Positions 9,003 to 17,667 of a stretch of DNA of 64,000 nt are shown here, piece after piece. This DNA comes from JANQRZ01 sp965215165. Its GTDB lineage: Bacteria > Bacteroidota > Rhodothermia > Rhodothermales > JANQRZ01. The DNA lies in contig CBDCCX010000006.1 of NCBI GenBank assembly GCA_965215165.1, forward strand, positions 1,550,001 to 1,614,000, written 5' to 3'. The translations under genes were made by a program, and so were the position numbers. The notes under the pieces were generated by a model, which ran no database searches, was not told where the DNA came from, and saw nothing but the letters and a program-made list of their open reading frames with translations. Positions within the stretch are counted from its first letter, which is position 1. The number at the start of each line of letters is the position of its first letter.

Positions 9003-9075
9003 GGGGCTATAGCTCAGTTGGTAGAGCGCTGCCCTCGCATGGCAGAGGTCAGGAGTTCGAATCTCCTTAGCTCCA
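9003..9075 (+). tRNA. tRNA-Ala (anticodon CGC)
   Basis: The 73-base sequence folds as a full cloverleaf. The acceptor arm GGGGCTA pairs with TAGCTCC and the D arm is GCTC/GAGC. The anticodon stem CTGCC/GGCAG encloses the loop CTCGCAT, giving anticodon CGC that reads GCG (alanine). The T arm is AGGAG/CTCCT around TTCGAAT. The discriminator base is A, and CCA is not encoded. The genes that follow are accessory in character, as is common downstream of tRNA genes. Confidence 0.96.
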
Positions 9076-9082
9076 CTCCCTG

Positions 9083-9127
9083 GAAGCGCCCCCGAGAGTC
9101 TGGCAACAGCACTTCCGGGGGCGCTTC
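9083..9127 (+). terminator. Strong stem-loop after tRNA-Ala
   Basis: A perfect 12-bp inverted repeat (GAAGCGCCCCCG at 9083-9094 with CGGGGGCGCTTC at 9116-9127) flanks a 21-base loop just after the tRNA. It has no T tract, so it may terminate by a Rho-independent-like but T-poor mechanism, or only stabilise a 3' end. Confidence 0.5.
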
Positions 9128-9182
9128 GCGTTCGAGCCGGGTGGGACCCCGGCACCCGCTCCTCCTCTACGCTGAGGGCTAG

Positions 9183-9431
9183 CCCGTACCCGTCGTCCTT
9201 CGCGTCGGCCCCTACCGCTTCTACTTCTTCGAAGGCGAGGACGACGAGCCGGCACACATCCACGTTCAGCGCGACCAGGATAAAGCCAAGCTCTGGCTAG
9301 CGCCTGTGACTGTAGCCTGGAATCGCCGGTTTTCCGACGCCGAGATCCGCAAGATCATCCGCCTCGTCACCAAACACCGCGAGACTCTCCTCCATGCCTG
9401 GAACACCCGCCCCGGTCCCGGTCCCCTCTGA
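9183..9431 (+). pseudogene. DUF4160 domain protein lacking a recognisable start codon
   Basis: The frame reads PVPVVLRVGPYRFYFFEGED, then DEPAHIHVQRDQDKAKLWL and FSDAEIRKIIRLVTKHRETL. This is a near-complete DUF4160 domain of about 80 residues. Homologues usually begin Met-Pro immediately before this VVLR segment. Here that codon is GTA, preceded two codons earlier by a TAG stop at 9180-9182, and there is no in-frame ATG, GTG or TTG in the N-terminal part. Either the gene is inactivated at its start or a rare start is used. DUF4160 genes often pair with DUF2442 genes in what looks like a toxin-antitoxin arrangement; the DUF2442 gene begins inside this frame at 9394. Confidence 0.6.
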
Positions 9432-9807
9432 GACGGCACCCGCGCCCGAGATCTCATTCGCTCACGCTGCTGGCTCCGGCGTCGCTGTCGGGTTCACCGA
9501 CGGGCGCGTCGTGATCGTCCCCCCCGATTGGCACCCCCGCCTCGCCTACGCGACGGCGGAGGAGCGTGCGGAGATCGACGCGCACCCACTCGGCCTTCAC
9601 TGGCCCGCGCTCAACCTCGACCTCAGCCCGGGGGGTATCCTTCGGGAGCGCCCCTTGTCGGAGTCGGAGGCGTCCCTGAGTGGGTGGCAGGAGCTGATGG
9701 ACCGGCGGCGGGCGCAGCTTGCGGCGGGCGAGGAGCCGGAGCCGCACTACCCCACGCTCCCGCTGCCGGACTGGTGGGACGAGGACGACGAGGCGGAGGA
9801 CGGGTAA
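9394..9807 (+). CDS. DUF2442 domain protein (putative partner of DUF4160)
   Basis: The 137-residue product overlaps the end of the DUF4160 frame by 38 bases. Its core has the DUF2442 pattern: a short beta-hairpin (GVAVGFTDGRVVIVPPDWHPRL), then RAEIDAHPLGLHWPALNLDLSPGGIL. An acidic, Trp-containing tail follows (PDWWDEDDEAED). DUF2442 proteins are small proteins frequently encoded next to DUF4160 proteins, and an antitoxin-like role has been proposed from that pairing. The frame is intact here although its partner has lost its start. Confidence 0.75.
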   Translation: MPGTPAPVPVPSETAPAPEISFAHAAGSGVAVGFTDGRVVIVPPDWHPRLAYATAEERAEIDAHPLGLHWPALNLDLSPGGILRERPLSESEASLSGWQELMDRRRAQLAAGEEPEPHYPTLPLPDWWDEDDEAEDG

Positions 9808-9832
9808 TGCAGACGAGCGTGCCTACCCTCCC

Positions 9833-10087
9833 TCCGCCCTTAGGGGCTGCGCTCGTGGCGAGGCCCGACCGCCGGAGGCCCACGACGCCTCCGACGTGGA
9901 CGTGCTCGTCGTGCTCCGCGACCTGGAGCGCCCCGCCGCCGAGGTTTTCCCGCTGGGCGACCTCAGCTTCGACCTCACGCTCGAACACGGTGGGTGCCTC
10001 GGCTTCCTCCCCATGTCGGAGAAGCGAGCGGCCGATCCCACGCACCCGCTGATGACGAACGTGAACCGGGAGGGCGTCGAGTTGTGA
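9833..10087 (+). pseudogene. Remnant of a MNT-type nucleotidyltransferase
   Basis: The frame ending at 10087 contains ASDVDVLVVLRDLERPA and FPLGDLSFDLTLEHG. These resemble the metal-binding and following strands of minimal nucleotidyltransferases (MNT/KNTase fold). Just upstream, LRGCARGEARP replaces the usual LFGSRARGEARP signature. The N-terminal helix is absent, because the preceding sequence in this frame is the out-of-frame end of the DUF2442 gene. No plausible start codon exists in frame, and an ATG at 9808 is in another frame. I read this as a decayed antitoxin-like nucleotidyltransferase gene. Confidence 0.55.
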
Positions 10088-10123
10088 TACCAATCCGGTT
10101 GATTACTTCGTGTCTGAGGAGCA

Positions 10124-10274
10124 GTCATCCCCGACTTGATCGGGGACCCACTGACTGCCTCCTCCTGTGGGTCCCCGTCTTCGCGGGGATGGCGGGTATC
10201 GGGGGTTGGAGCTTGGAAGCGCACCTTTCTGTAAATACCTACCCTTGTCAGCGCCTTCGCGGGGATGACGGGTA
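10124..10274. repeat. REP-like palindromic repeat cluster
   Basis: GTCATCCCCGACTTGATCGG (10124-10143, extending to 10151) is an imperfect inverted repeat of the segment at 10167-10192 (GTGGGTCCCCGTCTTCGCGG onward). A third partial copy (CCTTCGCGGGGATGACGGG) lies at 10253-10271 in the second orientation. The units resemble dispersed extragenic palindromes. A related element lies at 22098-22130. Confidence 0.7.
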
Positions 10275-10301
10275 GAGTCGAAGCCGTGCTCTCTTCCAGG
10301 G

Positions 10302-10325
10302 ACGCCGAAGACTACGCCGAAGACT
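10302..10325. repeat. 12-bp tandem duplication upstream of hsdM
   Basis: ACGCCGAAGACT occurs twice in tandem (10302-10313 and 10314-10325), 37 bases before the hsdM start. It could be an operator half-site pair or simple slippage. Confidence 0.5.
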
Positions 10326-10361
10326 GAAGACCTAAACACGCGACCCACGACGCATCCGTCT

Positions 10362-12539
10362 ATGATTTCGCAAGCGCACGAGCAGCTGAAGTCAACCATC
10401 TTGGAGATCGCGAACCGCCTGCGCGGCCCCTACCGCCCGCCGCAGTACCGGCTCGTGATGCTGCCCATCGTCGTGCTGCGCCGGCTGGACTGCGTGCTGG
10501 AGCCGACGAAGGACACCGTCCTCGGGCAGTACCACAAGCTGCTCGCCCAGGAGATGCCCGAGAGCGCGATGGAGCGGCTGCTGAGCCGCGCGGCCGACCC
10601 GGGCCGCCAGCACCCGCTCTACAACACGAGCCCGTTCACGTTCGCCAAGCTGCTCGGCGACCCGGAGCACATCGCCCCGAACCTCGTCGCCTACATCAAC
10701 GGGTTCTCGCCGACGGCGCGCGCCATCTTCGAGCGGTTCAACTTCGCCGACCAGATCGAGAAGCTCGACGCCAGCAACCGGCTCTTCACCATCGTCAAGG
10801 CGGTGGCTGACCTAGACCTCCACCCAGCCCGGATCAGCAACCTGGAGATGGGATACCTCTTCGAGCACCTGGTGATGCGCTTCAACGAGCAGGCCAACGA
10901 GGAGGCCGGCGACCACTTCACGCCGCGCGAGGTGATCCGTCTGATGGCGAACCTGGTCTACACCGGCGAGACGGACGTCTACAAGCCCAGCATCTACCGC
11001 GAGATCTACGACCCCACGTGCGGCACTGGCGGGATGCTCTCGGAGTCGGAGACGTTCATCCTCAGCCAGAACGAGACCGCCAACCTCGCCCTCTTCGGGC
11101 AGGAGTACAACGACGAGTCCTGGGCCATCTGCTGCGCCGACATGCTCATCAAGGACGAGGACACCAGCCACATCGTGCTCGGCGACACGCTCGGCGACGG
11201 CAAGACCGGCGACGGCTTCGAGGGCCGGCGCTTCCACTACATGCTCGCCAACCCGCCGTTCGGAGTCGAGTGGAAGGAGCAGCGCGCCGTCGTCGAGACC
11301 GAGCACAAGACGATGGGCTTCGCCGGCCGCTTCGGGGCCGGGACGCCAGCCGTCAACGACGGGTCGCTGCTGTTCCTCCAGCACATGATCTCGAAGATGC
11401 ACCCCTACGACCCGGGCGACGAGCACGCGCCCGGCTCGAAGATCGCCATCGTCTTCAACGGCTCGCCGCTGTTCGCGGGGGCCGCCGGGTCCGGCCCGTC
11501 GAACATCCGCCGCTGGATCATCGAGAACGACTGGCTCGACGCCGTCGTGGCGCTGCCCGACCAGCTCTTCTACAACACAGGCATCCTGACCTACGTCTGG
11601 CTCGTCACCAACCGCAAGCCCGCCCGGCGGCGCGGCACGGTCCAACTCATCGACGGCTCGCGCTTCGCCGAGAGGATGAGGAAGAGCCTCAACAACAAGC
11701 GCAACGAGATCCCCGACCACCGGATCGACCGCCTCACCCAGCTCTACGGGAGCTACCGGGACGGCGAGACGGCCGAGGTCGAGGTCGACGGCCGGGCCGA
11801 GACCCGCGTCGTCTCGCGCGTCTTCGAGAACCGGGAGTTCGGGTTCCTGCGCGTGACCGTGGAGCGGCCGTTGCGGCTGAACCTGGAGGCGAGCCCCGAG
11901 CGGATCGCCCGGCTCGACGACCAGCGGGCGTTCGCGAACCTGGCCGTGTCGAAGAAGCGGAAGGACAAGGCGGCCGCCGCCCGAGAGGAGAAGGCAGGCC
12001 GCGCCCTCCAAGACCAGATCCGAGCGCTCCTCGCCCCCCTCGCGGCGAACGGTCGCTACACCGACCGCGCGGCGTTCCTGTCCGACCTGAAGCACGCCGC
12101 CCAGGGCGCGGGCGTGAAGCTGACGGCACCAGTCCGCAAGGCCATCGTCGCGGCGCTCGGCGAGCGCGACCCGGACGCCGCGGTCTGCCGCGACCGCAAG
12201 GGCCGCCCCGAGCCGGACGGCGACCTCCGCGACCAGGAGAACATCCCGCTGCCCGAGGGGACCGTGCTGCCGCTGCCGATGGACTTCGGGCCGGACAAGC
12301 CCAACGACGACTTGGTGGCCGCCTTCCGCGACGAGATCGACGGGTACATGGCGCGCGAGGTGCTGCCCCACGTGCCGGACGCGTGGGTGGACTACGGCAA
12401 GACGAAGGTGGGCTACGAGATCCCGCTCAGCCGGCACTTCTACGTGTACGAGCCGCCGCGCCCGCTGGACGAGATCGAGGCGGACATCGCCGGGCTGGAG
12501 GAGCAGATCGCGGACATGCTCAAAGGGTTGGTCGCATGA
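10362..12539 (+). CDS. hsdM: Type I restriction-modification system methyltransferase subunit
   Basis: HsdM transfers a methyl group from S-adenosylmethionine to adenine in the site chosen by the S subunit. The 725-residue product has the HsdM N-terminal helical domain (residues about 8-150, starting AHEQLKSTILEIANRLRG). The SAM-binding motif DPTCGTGGML is near residue 217 and the catalytic NPPFG motif is at residue 297. A long C-terminal part with Lys/Arg-rich coiled coil (KKRKDKAAAAREEKAG) follows. It is longer than the usual 500-odd residues but shows no break. Its stop overlaps the hsdS start (ATGA). Confidence 0.95.
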   Translation: MISQAHEQLKSTILEIANRLRGPYRPPQYRLVMLPIVVLRRLDCVLEPTKDTVLGQYHKLLAQEMPESAMERLLSRAADPGRQHPLYNTSPFTFAKLLGDPEHIAPNLVAYINGFSPTARAIFERFNFADQIEKLDASNRLFTIVKAVADLDLHPARISNLEMGYLFEHLVMRFNEQANEEAGDHFTPREVIRLMANLVYTGETDVYKPSIYREIYDPTCGTGGMLSESETFILSQNETANLALFGQEYNDESWAICCADMLIKDEDTSHIVLGDTLGDGKTGDGFEGRRFHYMLANPPFGVEWKEQRAVVETEHKTMGFAGRFGAGTPAVNDGSLLFLQHMISKMHPYDPGDEHAPGSKIAIVFNGSPLFAGAAGSGPSNIRRWIIENDWLDAVVALPDQLFYNTGILTYVWLVTNRKPARRRGTVQLIDGSRFAERMRKSLNNKRNEIPDHRIDRLTQLYGSYRDGETAEVEVDGRAETRVVSRVFENREFGFLRVTVERPLRLNLEASPERIARLDDQRAFANLAVSKKRKDKAAAAREEKAGRALQDQIRALLAPLAANGRYTDRAAFLSDLKHAAQGAGVKLTAPVRKAIVAALGERDPDAAVCRDRKGRPEPDGDLRDQENIPLPEGTVLPLPMDFGPDKPNDDLVAAFRDEIDGYMAREVLPHVPDAWVDYGKTKVGYEIPLSRHFYVYEPPRPLDEIEADIAGLEEQIADMLKGLVA

Positions 12540-13856
12540 CGACGGTACCCGACAAAGTTCAACAGGCGTATGGAGACCTCCCGTCAGGCTGGAGGCTCGA
12601 AAAGCTCAAGTTCTCGGCCGTCATCCGCAACAGTAACGTTGATAAGAAGACGGTCGAAGGTGAGGACGACGTTGAATTATGCAACTACACGGACGTGTAC
12701 TACAACGACCGCATCGAGCCAGGTATGGAGTTCATGCGGGCGACGGCGACTCGGGCTGAGATCGATAAGTTTCAACTCAGGCGCGGTCAGGTAATCCTCA
12801 CGAAGGACAGCGAGAGCTGGAACGACATCGGCGTCCCGGCGCTGGTCGTGGAAGACATGCCCGGGGTCTTGTGCGGCTATCACCTCACCGTGTTCGAGCC
12901 CGAGGCCGACTTGGACGGGGCCTACCTAGCGTGGCTCTGTCGCTCGGAGCCGCTGAACGACCAGTTCAAGGTTGCGGCGAACGGCGTGACGCGCTTCGGG
13001 CTTGGGCAGGACGCGATGAGAAACGCCTTCGTAGCGTTGCCACCTCTGGTGACGCAGCGCCGCATCGCGCGCTTCCTGGACGAGAAGACGGAGCAGATCG
13101 ACGGGCTGATCGAGCGGAAGCGGGCGCTGCTGGAGCGGCTGGCCGAGAAGCGCCAGGCCCTCATCACGCGCGCCGTCACCCAGGGCCTGGACCCGGACGC
13201 CCCAATGAAAGCCTCGGGCGTGGACTGGCTGGGGGACGTTCCGGCGCATTGGGAGGTGAAGCGTTTGAAGTTCTTCCTAGGTGAGCCTTTGGCGTATGGA
13301 GCGAACGCCGCTGCCGAGTTCGACGATTCGGATTGGCCGAGGTTTGTCCGCATCACGGACGTAGACGAGTTGGGACGCCTCAGAGACGAAACGTTTCGGT
13401 CGCTTCCACCGGAGGTAGCTGAGCCGCATTTGCTTCAGCCCAATGACATTCTGCTGGCACGTAGCGGCGCAACCGTAGGCAAGAGCTTCCTCTACGATCC
13501 TTCTTGGGGCATTGCCTGTCACGCTGGCTCTCCACAGGCTGAGGCCTTTCCACGCTACCTCCGATACGGCTGAGTTTCTGTACTATGTCATGGAGATGGC
13601 TACTCACAACGGCGTCTTCGTTGCCGGCGGAAATCAGACCACTATTGACCATCTCACGGCCGAACAGCTCCGGCACTACACGTTCGCTTTCCCACCCTTT
13701 GACGAGCAAGCTCGAATCGCCGAGACCCTAACCGAAAAGCTGTCGAGCCTAAAGCGCGCCTCGGGCACGGTGAAACGATCCGTCGAGCGTCTCACCGAAT
13801 ACCGCGCCGCCCTCGTAACCGCCGCCGTCACCGGCCAGATCGCCGACCTCGTCTAA
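12536..13856 (+). pseudogene. hsdS: Type I restriction-modification specificity subunit, frameshifted
   Basis: HsdS chooses the DNA target for methylation and cleavage. The first frame (12536-13573) encodes a complete first target-recognition domain, the central conserved helix (RIARFLDEKTEQIDGLIERKRALLERLAEKRQALI) and the start of a second recognition domain, ending out of frame at a TGA. The rest of that domain and the second conserved helix (DEQARIAETLTEKLSSLKRAS to the TAA at 13856) continue in the +1 frame. The shift maps to about 13520-13540, where one extra base or a two-base loss separates the HAG and LHRLRPF segments. No long homopolymer is present. It could be a true inactivation, a programmed or variable frameshift, or a sequencing error. 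The base composition is less GC-rich than the neighbours. Confidence 0.85.
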
Positions 13857-13872
13857 CCACGCCCCGCCCGCC

Positions 13873-16800
13873 ATGCCCGGCCACACCGAGACCGACTACG
13901 AATCCGAGATCGAGGCCCGCCTGGTCAGCTCCGGCGGCTACGCGCAGCGCCCGCCCGACGCCTACGACGCCGCCCTCGCGCTCTTCCCCGACGACGTGGT
14001 CGGCTTCCTCCGGGACACGCAGCCCGCCCGGTGGAGCGCCCTCGAGGCCCTGCTCGGCGAGCGGACGCGCGCCACCGTCCTGGACAGTCTGGCGAAGGAG
14101 CTGGAGGTCAAGGGCACGCTCCACGTGCTCCGCCACGGGTTCAAGTGCTACGGCAAGCGGCTCCGCCTCGCCTACTTCCGCCCCAACTCCGGGATGAACC
14201 CCGAGGCGGCGCGGCTCTACGCCCTCAACCGCCTCACCGTCACGCGGCAGGTCGCCTTCCGGTCGGCGGCCAAGCTGCCCAGCGGGAAGCACCGCCGCTG
14301 CGTGATCGACGTGACGCTGGCGCTCAACGGCCTGCCCGTCGCCACGGCCGAGCTGAAGAACCCACAGACGGGCCAGCGCGCAGCGGACGCCGTCGAGCAG
14401 TACCGGACGACGCGCGACGCGCGCGACCTGCTGTTCCAGTTCAAGGCGCGCGCCCTCGTCCACTTCGCCGCCGACCCCGACGAGGTCTGGATGACGACGC
14501 GGCTCCGGGGCACGGACACCGTCTTCCTCCCCTTCAACCGAGGCCACGCGCACGGCGCGGGTAACCCGCCGGCCGAGGGCGACTGGAAGACGCACTACCT
14601 CTGGGACGAGGTGCTGAGCGCCGACAGCCTGCTCGACATCGTGCAGCGGTTCATGCACCTGGAGGTGACCGAGACGCAGGTGCGGACCGAGAAGGGCGCG
14701 CGGACCATCCGCCGGGAGGCCCTGATCTTCCCGCGCTACCACCAGCTCGACGCCGTGCGCACACTCGTCGACCACGCTCGCCAGAACGGGTCGGGGCATA
14801 GCTACCTCGTCCAGCACTCGGCGGGGTCGGGCAAGTCCAACTCCATCGCGTGGCTCGCCCACCGCCTCTCCAGCCTCCACGATGCTCGCGACGAGAAGGT
14901 GTTCCACTCGGTCGTGGTGGTCACCGACCGGCGCGTGCTGGACCAGCAGCTCCAGAGCACGATCTACCAGTTCGAGCACAAGACCGGCGTCGTCGAGAAG
15001 ATCGACGAGGACACCCAGCAGCTCGCGCGCGCGTTGTCGTCGGGCACGCCGATCGTCGTGACGACGATCCAGAAGTTCCCGTTCATCGCCCAGGCGCTCT
15101 CGACGTTGGAGAGGAAGGGCGAGGGCGTCACGATCGACACCGCCGGCCGGCGCTTCGCCGTGATCGTGGACGAGGCGCACTCGTCGCAGAGCGGCGAGAC
15201 CGCGACGGCGCTGCGGGGGATGCTCAACCGCGACGGCATCGAGGCGGCGGTCGCCGCGCAGCTCTCCGAAGAGGAGGACGACGACCTCAGCGCCGAGGCG
15301 CGGGAGGCGATGCTGCGCGACGCCCAGACGCGGGCGCGGCAGCCCAACCTCAGCTTCTTCGCCTTCACGGCCACGCCCAAGTTCAAGACCAAGGTACTCT
15401 TCGACGAGCCCGGCCCCTCAGGCACCTCACCGTTCCACGAGTACTCGATGCGGCAGGCCATCGAGGAGGGCTTCATCATGGACGTCCTCCAGAGCTACAC
15501 GACCTACAAGCGCTTCTTCGGGCTCGTCAAGCAGGCCGAGGACGACCCCGAGGTCCCGCGCAAGAAGGCCGCCCAGGCGCTCACGCGGTACCTAGAGCTG
15601 CACCCGGTCAACATCGAGCAGGTGACCTCGGTGATCGTCGAGCACTTCCGGCTCCACGTGATGCACGAGATCGGCGGGCGCGCCAAGGCGATGGTCGTCA
15701 CCGGCTCGCGCCTGGCGGCGGTCAAGTACAAGCTGGCCTTCGACCGCTACATCGAGGAGCGGGGGTACCAGGGCATCCGCTCGCTCGTCGCGTTCTCCGG
15801 GACGGTCGAGGACCCGGACCTGCCCGGCTCGTCCTACAGCGAGGTGTCGATGAACGGCGGCGTCGCCCAGAGCGAGCTGCCCGAGACTTTCTCGCGCGAG
15901 GACTACCGCGTGCTGCTCGTCGCCGAGAAGTACCAGACCGGCTTCGACCAGCCGCTGTTGCAGACGATGTACGTCGTCAAGCGGCTCGCCGGCGTGCAGG
16001 CCGTCCAGACGCTGTCGCGCCTCAACCGCGTCGCGCCGGGCAAGACGCGCACGTTCGTCCTCGACTTCGTCAACGACGAGGACGAGATCTACCGCGCCTT
16101 CAAGCCCTACTACGAGGCCACGCCCATCGGCGACAACGCCGACCCGCACCGGCTCTACGCGCTCCAGCACGAGCTGCTCGGCCCGGCCATTTTCGCGCCC
16201 GCCGACCTCGACGCCTTCGCCGAGGTGTGGTACCGGCCCAAGCGCGACCACTCGGCGAAGGACCACCGCGAGATGAGCGCCGTACTCGACGCGGTCGTCG
16301 AGCGCTTTCAAGCGCGGGAGGAGGCGGAGCAGGGCGCGTTCCGGGGCCACCTCACCGCCTACCGCAACCTCTACGCCTTCCTGTCCCAGGTCATCCCGTA
16401 CCAGGACAGCGACCTCGAGAAGCTCTACACCTTCGTCCGCAACCTGCTCGCCAAGCTGCCGCCCCCCGGCGACGGCCAGCCGTTCCGGCTCGACGACGAG
16501 GTGGCCCTGCGCTTCTTCCGGCTGCAACAGATCACCGACGCCTCCATCGACCTCGGCACGGGCGAGACCTACGCGCTCAAAGGGCCATCGGACGTCGGCA
16601 CGGGCGTCGTCCGCGAAGAGCACGTCGTCCTCTCGACGCTCGTCGACAAGCTCAACGAGTACTTCGGGACGGACTTCGCCGAGGCCGACCAGCTCTTCTT
16701 CGACCAGATCCGCGTATCGGCCGAGGAAGACGACAGCATCGTCGAGGCCGCCCGAGCCAACACGCTCCCCGACTTCGCCTCCTACCTCGACCGCGTGATG

Positions 16801-16938
16801 GACGAGTTCTTCATCGACCGGATGGAGGGCAACGAGGAGATCTTCTCTCGCGTGATGACCGACCGGGTGTTCCGCGCGGCGGCGCAGAGCCACCTCGCCG
16901 AGGAGATCTTCAACCGCGTGCGGAACCGAGAGCCGTGA
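13873..16938 (+). CDS. hsdR: Type I restriction endonuclease subunit R
   Basis: HsdR moves DNA by ATP-driven translocation and cuts at a distance from the target. The 1021-residue product has an N-terminal nuclease domain with a PD-(D/E)xK-like segment (CVIDVTLALNGLPVATAELKNP, about residues 145-170). Walker A follows at HSAGSGKS (residues 315-322). A DEAH box (residues 433-436), the SF2 motif FFAFTATPKFKT, and the helicase C-terminal part with LLVAEKYQTGFDQPLLQTMYV and QTLSRLNRV come next. The C-terminal region likely docks to the methylase. It follows hsdS by 16 bases. If the S subunit is truly broken, this nuclease should be inactive in the cell unless another S subunit is supplied. Confidence 0.95.
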   Translation: MPGHTETDYESEIEARLVSSGGYAQRPPDAYDAALALFPDDVVGFLRDTQPARWSALEALLGERTRATVLDSLAKELEVKGTLHVLRHGFKCYGKRLRLAYFRPNSGMNPEAARLYALNRLTVTRQVAFRSAAKLPSGKHRRCVIDVTLALNGLPVATAELKNPQTGQRAADAVEQYRTTRDARDLLFQFKARALVHFAADPDEVWMTTRLRGTDTVFLPFNRGHAHGAGNPPAEGDWKTHYLWDEVLSADSLLDIVQRFMHLEVTETQVRTEKGARTIRREALIFPRYHQLDAVRTLVDHARQNGSGHSYLVQHSAGSGKSNSIAWLAHRLSSLHDARDEKVFHSVVVVTDRRVLDQQLQSTIYQFEHKTGVVEKIDEDTQQLARALSSGTPIVVTTIQKFPFIAQALSTLERKGEGVTIDTAGRRFAVIVDEAHSSQSGETATALRGMLNRDGIEAAVAAQLSEEEDDDLSAEAREAMLRDAQTRARQPNLSFFAFTATPKFKTKVLFDEPGPSGTSPFHEYSMRQAIEEGFIMDVLQSYTTYKRFFGLVKQAEDDPEVPRKKAAQALTRYLELHPVNIEQVTSVIVEHFRLHVMHEIGGRAKAMVVTGSRLAAVKYKLAFDRYIEERGYQGIRSLVAFSGTVEDPDLPGSSYSEVSMNGGVAQSELPETFSREDYRVLLVAEKYQTGFDQPLLQTMYVVKRLAGVQAVQTLSRLNRVAPGKTRTFVLDFVNDEDEIYRAFKPYYEATPIGDNADPHRLYALQHELLGPAIFAPADLDAFAEVWYRPKRDHSAKDHREMSAVLDAVVERFQAREEAEQGAFRGHLTAYRNLYAFLSQVIPYQDSDLEKLYTFVRNLLAKLPPPGDGQPFRLDDEVALRFFRLQQITDASIDLGTGETYALKGPSDVGTGVVREEHVVLSTLVDKLNEYFGTDFAEADQLFFDQIRVSAEEDDSIVEAARANTLPDFASYLDRVMDEFFIDRMEGNEEIFSRVMTDRVFRAAAQSHLAEEIFNRVRNREP

Positions 16939-16964
16939 CGGAAACAGGCCAGCCACGGCTCGCC

Positions 16965-17417
16965 TCACAGCACGGCGACGGCGACCGCGAGCTGGGTCCA
17001 GAACATCAGCACCAGGATCACGAGCCACAGCAGGTGGCCGATCCCGATGCCCATCCCCACGCGCCCGGCCGCGTCCTCCCCGCGCCGCAGCGCCGCCCAC
17101 GCCGGCCGGACGATCCCGAACTGCGCGCCGATCAGCACCAGGAGCAGCAGCAGCGCCGTGTGGTAGGGCCAGCCGTAGGTCCCGCTCCCGCCGGCCGCGA
17201 TGCCGACCGAGAACGCGCCGAAGGCGAAGACGAGCGTCAGCACGCTGAACACGCCGAGGAGCTTCACGATGCGCGCCCCCTCCTCGGCGAGCGCCGCCGC
17301 CCCCGGACCGCCCGCTGCCACGGCCCGCGCCCGCCGCGCCATCGGCAGGCCGAGGCCGAACCACGAGGCGGCCGTGATGATGTGCAGGATGACGAGGACG
17401 TTCTTGAGCAGCAGCAT
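16965..17417 (-). CDS. Four-helix integral membrane protein of unknown function
   Basis: The 150-residue product has four hydrophobic helices: about 3-24, 48-70, 78-100 and 125-147. The first contains a His in a polar position (VLVILHIITAASWFGLGLPMA), and another His lies near the third helix (WPYHTALLLL). This topology recalls small CopD-like or DUF2269-like proteins, but I cannot name a family. The chosen ATG at 17417 leaves out an upstream extension that reads as non-coding. It converges on hsdR with a 26-base gap. Confidence 0.7.
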   Translation of the reverse strand: MLLLKNVLVILHIITAASWFGLGLPMARRARAVAAGGPGAAALAEEGARIVKLLGVFSVLTLVFAFGAFSVGIAAGGSGTYGWPYHTALLLLLVLIGAQFGIVRPAWAALRRGEDAAGRVGMGIGIGHLLWLVILVLMFWTQLAVAVAVL

Positions 17418-17460
17418 GGGATCGGTGGACGGTGAGACGGGGACAGGTTTTCCACCGTAT

Positions 17461-17475
17461 CCGTAGGGGCGAGGC
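17461..17475. repeat. Copy of dispersed CCGTAGGGGCGAGGC element
   Basis: CCGTAGGGGCGAGGC matches copies at 1897, 43197 and (first ten bases) 57661. It lies in the intergenic space between the membrane protein gene and the SDR gene. Confidence 0.55.
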
Positions 17476-17667
17476 GGTGACTCGCTCTGTCTGGGATCGG
17501 CGGCACGACCGCGCAACAGAGTAAACGTACCGCTCCGCACGGCACCGTGCCGGGAAAGAATGGTGAACGCCTTGCCTCTGCATACCCTCCGGTTAGTTGG
17601 TGCGGCGGGGAACTCGGCAGGGCCGACGGGCCGTACCGGGCGCGCCTCTCACCTTGTTCCTCCGCCT

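Noticed and set aside
13512..13856. A separate small gene after hsdS
   Set aside because: It encodes the rest of the second recognition domain and the distal conserved helix of HsdS, so it is the frameshifted 3' part, not an independent gene.
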